Origin: Pseudoflavonifractor phocaeensis
GTDB taxonomy: Bacteria > Bacillota > Clostridia > Oscillospirales > Oscillospiraceae
DNA length: 64,000 bases
Assembly: GCF_021531375.1 (NCBI RefSeq)
Contig: NZ_JADYTU010000001.1
Location: 62,001-126,000 of the forward strand
Reading direction: 5' to 3'
The translations under genes were made by a program, and so were the position numbers. Positions within the stretch are counted from its first letter, which is position 1. Every line of letters starts with the position of its first letter. The notes beneath the pieces were generated by a model that was not told the DNA's origin, did no database searches, and saw nothing but the letters and a program-made list of their open reading frames with translations. Below are positions 60,915-64,000 of the stretch, one piece after another.

Positions 60915-62639
60915 ATGGACGAGAAAAAGACTGTGACAGGGAAGGCCAGTGTGGACCGCCCCTGGATGAAGTATTACCCCGAGATGGTGCGAAACCTGAA
61001 GCTCCCTGAATGTACGCTCACGGATTACATGAAGATGAAAGCCCCCGGACCGGATGTTGTGGCGATGCACTACTACGGGGTGGATTTTACTTGGGAGCGG
61101 ATCTTCCAGTGGGTCGATGAAACCGCTCTGGCTCTGCGTGCCATGGGGATCGGCGAGGGGGACCAGCTCCCTGTGATGCTGCGTTCCGTGCCTGAGTTTA
61201 TCATCCTGCTGCTGGCGGCGGAAAAGGTCGGCGCTTCTGTTCTGTGCCGCGACAATACCATCGAGGAGAACGCTGAGGCTATCGCCAGGTCCGGTGCCAA
61301 GGTCATGGTGATCCACGACTTCCTGTCTCAGGAAGAACTGGATGCCTACTGCGCCGCCGGTGTTAAGCGGGTGATCACCCTCTCTCCCTATCACTCCGCC
61401 GATCCCGAGCAGATGCCCGAGCATGTCACGCGTTTCGTTGAGAATTGTTATCCCGCCAAGAAGGCGGAGGGCGAGCAGCTCATGAGCTGGGACGAGTTCA
61501 TGGCCAAGGGCAAGGATTTCAAGGGCCAGGTCGAGGCCGATCCGGATTATAATCGTCCTCTGCTGTGTGTGTACACCAGCGGCTCCACCGGCACGTCCAA
61601 GCAGGTCGTCCATTCCGCCAAGACCTTGATCGGTGTGGTCCATCAAATGGCTTTCTACGGTGCCACCGATGATTTCCGTCCTACCTGGCTGCTGACCATT
61701 CTGCCTCCCTGCCTGGTGGCCGTGGTCGTTTCCATGATGCTGATGCCTCTTGCCTCCAACAAGCTGCTGATCCTGGATCCCTTTGTGGAGGTAGAGGATC
61801 TGGACTTGGAGTTCATGCGCTACCGTCCCAATCTCTGGCCCCATATCCCAATGTTTATCGCGGCTCTGATGCGCAGCAAGCGCTTGCCTGCCGATTATGA
61901 TATGTCTCATCTGCTGGCCGCCGGCTGCGGCTGCGAGGGGTTCAACAACATGCAGATCAGAAACGCGGAGCAGTTCCTGCGCAGTCATAACTGCATGGCC
62001 CCCTACACGCTGTCCTACGGCCAGAGCGAGGTCGGTTCCAGCTGCGCCCTTCCCTGCCCGGGCCAACCCGTGAAGGACTGTGCGGTTGGCATTCCCGCCC
62101 CCCTGAATATCATCAGCGTGTTCAAGCACGGCACCGAGGAGGAACTGGATTACGGCGAAGTGGGCGAGATCTGCGTCTCCGGCCCCGGCCTGATGCTGGG
62201 CTATGACGACGAGGAGAAGAGCGTGGAGGCTCTGCAGACCCACAGCGACGGCCTGACGTGGCTGCATACTGCCGACCAGGGCTACATGGACGAAAACGGC
62301 ATCATCTATATGCTGGGCCGCGGCGACAAGGTGCGCTATAACGGCGGCGCGCTGCTGGAACTGGTGATGGAGAACCGGGTCGCTGAGGCTGGGATCGAGG
62401 GTCTGGTGGACGGATTCTTCGTCATCGTCCCCGACAAGGAGCACAAGGGTTACTATCTGCCCTACCTGTATACTGTTCTGGAGGACGGCTGTGCCCCTGA
62501 GGATATCCGGGAGGCTGTTGACAACGCCTTGGAGGATTTCGAGCGCCCTGTGGAGATCATCCAGGTGCCCGAACGCCCCTTCTTCCATTTTAAGACCAAC
62601 CGGATCGGTCTGGCCCGCCAGCTGATGGGCGAGAATTAA
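60915..62639 (+). CDS. AMP-binding (ANL superfamily) acyl-CoA synthetase-like protein
   Basis: The 574-residue protein begins MDEKKTVTGKASVDRPWMKY. It has the AMP-forming P-loop LCVYTSGSTGTSKQVVHS near residue 220, the A5-type YTLSYGQSEVGSS near 370, GEICVSGPGLMLGYDDEE, the A7/A8 HTADQGYMDENGIIYMLGR, and a C-terminal lysine in FHFKTNRIGLARQL. It should adenylate a carboxylic acid and probably form its CoA thioester; the substrate is unknown. The ATG is placed at 60915 after AGGAAG, though the frame is open from 60804. Codon use is less GC-biased than in neighbours to the left. Confidence 0.85.
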   Translation: MDEKKTVTGKASVDRPWMKYYPEMVRNLKLPECTLTDYMKMKAPGPDVVAMHYYGVDFTWERIFQWVDETALALRAMGIGEGDQLPVMLRSVPEFIILLLAAEKVGASVLCRDNTIEENAEAIARSGAKVMVIHDFLSQEELDAYCAAGVKRVITLSPYHSADPEQMPEHVTRFVENCYPAKKAEGEQLMSWDEFMAKGKDFKGQVEADPDYNRPLLCVYTSGSTGTSKQVVHSAKTLIGVVHQMAFYGATDDFRPTWLLTILPPCLVAVVVSMMLMPLASNKLLILDPFVEVEDLDLEFMRYRPNLWPHIPMFIAALMRSKRLPADYDMSHLLAAGCGCEGFNNMQIRNAEQFLRSHNCMAPYTLSYGQSEVGSSCALPCPGQPVKDCAVGIPAPLNIISVFKHGTEEELDYGEVGEICVSGPGLMLGYDDEEKSVEALQTHSDGLTWLHTADQGYMDENGIIYMLGRGDKVRYNGGALLELVMENRVAEAGIEGLVDGFFVIVPDKEHKGYYLPYLYTVLEDGCAPEDIREAVDNALEDFERPVEIIQVPERPFFHFKTNRIGLARQLMGEN

Positions 62640-62651
62640 TATGGGTAAATA

Positions 62652-62712
62652 CGCGGGATTCACTGGAGGCGCCAGACCGGAGGCACGGACCAGTGGGTCC
62701 CGCGCTTTTTTG
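62652..62712 (+). terminator. terminator after the acyl-CoA-ligase-like gene
   Basis: CGCGGGA...CACTGG pairs with CCAGTG...TCCCGCG across a 23-base loop, followed by six T. Confidence 0.8.
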
Positions 62713-62762
62713 TTCTGTAAAGTCTAGGCCCCCGGGCGGGAGAAAAAAGAAAGGAGATGGGG

Positions 62763-62791
62763 TTGCAATCAAAGGTAGTTTCTGGTATACT
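62763..62791 (+). promoter_or_regulatory. promoter of the surface-protein gene
   Basis: TTGCAA (62763-62768), 17 bases, then TATACT (62786-62791). The leader of about 115 bases before the ATG at 62910 contains short pairable stretches (AGGCCTTGTTAGGCT), but I recognise no riboswitch. Confidence 0.7.
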
Positions 62792-62909
62792 TTTTCCATA
62801 TAATTATGAAGAGTGTGTTCGATAGAGCGAAGGCCTTGTTAGGCTGGAGGATCCGCGGGAAGCCGATCAAAAAAGCAGAACGTAATCAATGAGATGAGGA
62901 GAATCTGTG

Positions 62910-64000
62910 ATGAGGAAAAAAGCTAGATGGCTGACATCGGTCATGCTGACAGCTGCCATGGTTATGAGCTGTCTGCCCATCGCGTCAGCAAAGACGTACA
63001 CCCCGCCAAGCGCTCAGGGAAGCGCAAACTCCAATCCCTGGGGCATCAACGTGGACCTGTCCGGCGTCCCGGCGCAGGTGCAGGCTACGGTAGCCAATAT
63101 GATCGCCCAGGGCGAGGAGCCCATGGAGAAGCAGACCGATGCTCTCCTGGCTAAACTCGTGGAAAGAGCCAGCGGCATCAGCCTGGAGGCTGTCAAGACC
63201 AGCCTGGGCTTGGAGCTGCTGCAGAACGACATGGGTACCTTTGATACCTCCCGCTTCAACCTGACTGAGAGCCAGTTCAACCGGGTCATGAGAGAGGTCC
63301 TGGCGGACTATTACCTGGGCGACGTGGCTTATGAGTGCGAGGTCGTGGACGGCAAGGTCACGGGAATCAATTATGTGCCCAAGTCCGAGGCGTCCGACGC
63401 GATGATCACCGCCGCCATGCTGGCAGAGGATGACGAGGAATCGGTGTCTTCTCAAACCATGGCCGCCTCCTTTTCGCTGAATAATGAGGATGCGGCCGTT
63501 TTGTCCGATGAGGACGACGTCGATGAGAATACGCAGGACATCACGGTCAAAGTAAACTGGAAGGACAATAACAAGACGGCAAACCGTCCCGACACCGTGA
63601 CACTGATTCTCATTGGCAAGACCGAGAACAGTGATCAGGATACTTCAGAGTATTATGACCAAGACGATCCTTACTATTATGAATACAAATTTGAATTCGA
63701 TAAGAAGACCCCTTCTAAAACGATTTCCGTTCCCAAGTACGACGAGGCTGATAATGAGATTACCTATACTGTTTCCGAGAATGGCATTGAAAACGGCGGC
63801 ACACTGAATGGCAAGAAGGGTGCCACCTATACCGTCACATACGATCAGGCCAACTACACCGTGACAAATACTGCGGACGGCGAGTCTGGTACTGAGTATG
63901 ATGTCTATTTCGACTGGCAGCGTGACGACAAATTTGTCGATGCGGACGGGAACATAGTCGGTAAAGAAAACGCTGCCATGACTCTGATTTACGATTCGGA
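62910..64000 (+). CDS. large secreted surface protein with CnaB-like repeats, partial
   Basis: The frame is open from ATG 62910 (GAGGAG 10 bases upstream) to the window end, giving at least 363 residues. A Sec signal peptide is clear (KKARWLTSVMLTAAMVMSC, cleavage likely after IASA near residue 27). Residues 28-150 are a helical domain that I do not recognise (VDLSGVPAQVQATVANMIAQ). From about residue 208 come beta-rich Cna_B-like modules (TVKVNWKDNNKTANRPDTVT; then YTVTYDQANYTVTNTADG). A second module starts DVYFDWQRDDKFVDADG. Such proteins are wall-anchored adhesins or pilins; the anchor, if any, lies outside the window. Confidence 0.8.
   Translation, partial: MRKKARWLTSVMLTAAMVMSCLPIASAKTYTPPSAQGSANSNPWGINVDLSGVPAQVQATVANMIAQGEEPMEKQTDALLAKLVERASGISLEAVKTSLGLELLQNDMGTFDTSRFNLTESQFNRVMREVLADYYLGDVAYECEVVDGKVTGINYVPKSEASDAMITAAMLAEDDEESVSSQTMAASFSLNNEDAAVLSDEDDVDENTQDITVKVNWKDNNKTANRPDTVTLILIGKTENSDQDTSEYYDQDDPYYYEYKFEFDKKTPSKTISVPKYDEADNEITYTVSENGIENGGTLNGKKGATYTVTYDQANYTVTNTADGESGTEYDVYFDWQRDDKFVDADGNIVGKENAAMTLIYDS

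Noticed and set aside
62792-62909. Cyclic-di-GMP or other known riboswitch in the surface-protein leader
   Set aside because: The conserved GEMM blocks are missing; only generic pairable stretches are seen.
1-64000. tRNA, rRNA, CRISPR, prophage or transposase genes
   Set aside because: I found no tRNA T-arm/CCA context, rRNA segment, spaced direct repeats, integrase or transposase motif in either strand.

Overview
The window is GC-rich, gene-dense bacterial chromosome. It most likely comes from a spore-forming, high-GC member of the Clostridia, in the Oscillospiraceae / Flavonifractor-like group. That placement is an inference from spmA-spmB, the Prp protease beside an N-terminally extended L27, AbrB, YlxR/RnpM, TPP and T-box riboswitches, Firmicutes-type pst-pho and pyrK-pyrD genes, and the codon bias. 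Nearly all genes are ordinary housekeeping genes. I see no prophage, transposase, CRISPR array, rRNA or tRNA.

Layout. 1-900: leftward operon of a hypothetical protein and a GntR regulator cut by the window edge. 1124-4502: DUF1934 protein, argS, a small membrane protein and a Nudix hydrolase. 4586-8056: a hypothetical gene with a Fur-box-like site, then rplU-prp-rpmA, a PPC-domain protein and obgE. 8102-11482: tRNA methyltransferase, rsmI, abrB, spmA-spmB. 11571-22142, all leftward: a DUF1576 membrane protein and the translation operon rimP-nusA-rnpM-L7Ae-infB-rbfA-nrnA-truB-ribF, with a 685 bp repeat element between infB and rbfA. 22447-26836: lipoprotein, YgiQ radical SAM protein, phosphatase-GNAT fusion, DUF1622. 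26982-31625: pyrC-pyrF-(zinc protein)-pyrK-pyrD. 32129-36427: thiamine operon thiM-thiE-(broken HAD)-thiD-thiT-tenA behind a TPP riboswitch. 36548-37234: cdd and DUF378. 37323-44672: pstSCAB-phoU-phoP-phoR behind a Pho-box array. 44760-53281: argG-argH-argC-argJ-argB-argD-argF. 53347-60351: threonine aldolase; a T-box-led operon of polysaccharide deacetylase, pheS and pheT; Cu/Zn superoxide dismutase. 60352-64000: an AT-rich island, an acyl-CoA-ligase-like gene and the start of a large secreted surface protein.

Functional connections. The pst transporter, PhoU and PhoPR form one phosphate-starvation unit with a candidate PhoP operator in front. The thi genes cover HMP and thiazole salvage, coupling and thiamine uptake under TPP control. 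The arg genes run from glutamate (through ArgJ recycling) to arginine, with candidate ArgR boxes upstream. The pyr genes supply late UMP synthesis.

Most notable signals. (1) A family of MITE-like repeats with a 14-15 bp terminal inverted repeat: three near-identical 235-262 bp copies and one 685 bp relative. Two copies lie inside the pst-pho operon, and one supplies the pstA stop codon. (2) A phenylalanine-type T-box placed ahead of a cell-wall deacetylase that precedes pheST. (3) A PheT about 95 residues longer than usual, with what looks like a second OB-like domain. (4) An internally deleted HAD phosphatase in the thiamine operon. (5) Recurrent TTGCAA -35 boxes. No clearly new multi-gene system is visible; the repeat family and the T-box arrangement are the best candidates for follow-up.
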